Source: Branchipolynoe longqiensis
Taxonomy: Eukaryota > Annelida > Polychaeta > Phyllodocida > Polynoidae
NCBI GenBank assembly: GCA_030323885.1
Contig: CM059197.1
Location: 32,629,884-32,693,883, forward strand
Direction: 5' to 3'
DNA length: 64,000 nucleotides
Shown here: positions 63,635-64,000 of the stretch, piece after piece
Numbering within the stretch: the stretch's first letter is position 1
Layout: every line of letters begins with the position of its first letter
Made by a program: the position numbers and the translations under genes
The notes under the pieces: model-generated
Databases searched by the model: none
What the model saw: the letters and a program-made list of their open reading frames with translations, nothing else
Told to the model about the DNA's origin: nothing

Positions 63635-63980
63635 CCAAGGATGAAAGATCTCCGCGGTTTCGCGGATTTCCGCGATTATTTATATTTACCGATTAACTTT
63701 AGACATAAAAAAATTTATATGTATATGACAACACTTGGGGGAGTTCGAATCCCATTTTTAAATGACCTTAGATGTTGCTAGAACATCAAACCCAAACAAG
63801 AGCGAGTCCGGTATGGGCGATAATACAGTCACAACAAGGTTAGTTGAAAACTGACTTCCGGTATTTTTTCGCGAATCCCTGACAGTGCTAAGTCTATGGG
63901 AAAAGATCTGCGTTATCACGGAAATTTGCTGTTAGCGGACTGATTTTCGCGATTTTAGCCGGAGACCACTTTCATCCCTG
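63635..63980 (+). mobile_element. MITE-G, complete
   Basis: AAGGATGAAAGATCTCCGCG at the left and, reverse complemented, CAGGGATGAAAGTGGTCTCC at the right, each followed by a CGCG-rich arm. About 345 bp. It includes a piece like the SINE-A tail (AATGACCTTAGATGTTGCTA). No MITE-D is inserted here, so it serves as the empty-site reference for 45.65-46.35 kb. Confidence 0.8.
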
Positions 63981-64000
63981 ATCACCACCGGACTAGAAAA

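Overview
This window looks like a transposon- and satellite-dominated stretch of an invertebrate animal genome. A mollusc is my best guess. That rests mainly on a SINE fragment near 2.8-3.05 kb whose minus strand resembles a repeat I remember as common in mollusc genomes. There are no bacterial-style operons. I found no host protein-coding gene, no genuine rRNA gene and no intact tRNA gene. Nearly all long open frames are translations of simple or tandem repeats. The only protein-coding traces are 3' ends of dead LINE retrotransposons (18.7-19.3 kb plus; 33.4-33.75 kb minus; short tails at 18.5 and 51.9 kb).

I name the repeat families locally. SINE-A is a tRNA-headed SINE of about 330 bp with roughly 20 copies on both strands. 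SINE-B is a unit of about 322 bp containing a near-cloverleaf tRNA-like sequence, tandem at 57.1-57.65 kb and reversed at 47.0 kb. SINE-C is a 300 bp tRNA-like SINE (14.7, 31.2, 38.8 kb and fragments). MITE-P (about 180 bp) has CAGTAAAACCTC ends and TA target sites, with nine copies. MITE-Q has GGTTTAAC-type ends (44.1 kb). MITE-D (about 350 bp) has TTAA plus AGYTGCATAGTCCGATG ends and about 15 copies. MITE-G has CAGGGATGAAAG ends (45.7, 63.6 kb). There are also about ten single or paired inverted-repeat elements, several with internal tandem repeats.

Layout. 0-4 kb: pyrimidine tract, small MITEs and SINEs. 4.2-6.5 kb: a MITE-D split by a 1.75 kb inverted-repeat element that carries four 308 bp tandem units. 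6.5-20.5 kb: mixed SINEs and MITEs, a fold-back element and LINE ends. 20.7-26.2 kb: CA-rich, GAAATACTT-type and C-rich arrays between SINEs. 26.7-41 kb: nested MITE-D, SINE-A and SINE-C copies, AT microsatellites and one fairly featureless 2 kb block (28.8-30.8 kb). 41-50 kb: long minisatellites (19 bp unit at 42.3-43.0 kb; ACCAACACC type at 48.1-49.6 kb) and a composite tandem array at 44.5-46.3 kb. 50-55 kb: several inverted-repeat elements. 55-64 kb: pyrimidine and G-rich arrays, a 61 bp satellite (59.0-60.3 kb), a 16 bp minisatellite (61.4-62.0 kb), then MITE-like repeats.

The most interesting signal is that MITE-D ends seed tandem arrays. At 59.0-60.3 kb a 61 bp unit, made of 24 bp of left flank plus the first 37 bp of MITE-D, is repeated about 20 times and the last unit runs into the complete MITE-D. 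At 44.5-46.0 kb a larger unit of 343-385 bp also ends in the first part of MITE-D and its last unit again runs into a full MITE-D. All family assignments come from reading the sequence and from memory of families; no database search was possible. Element boundaries are generally good to a few bases where inverted ends are visible and to tens of bases elsewhere.
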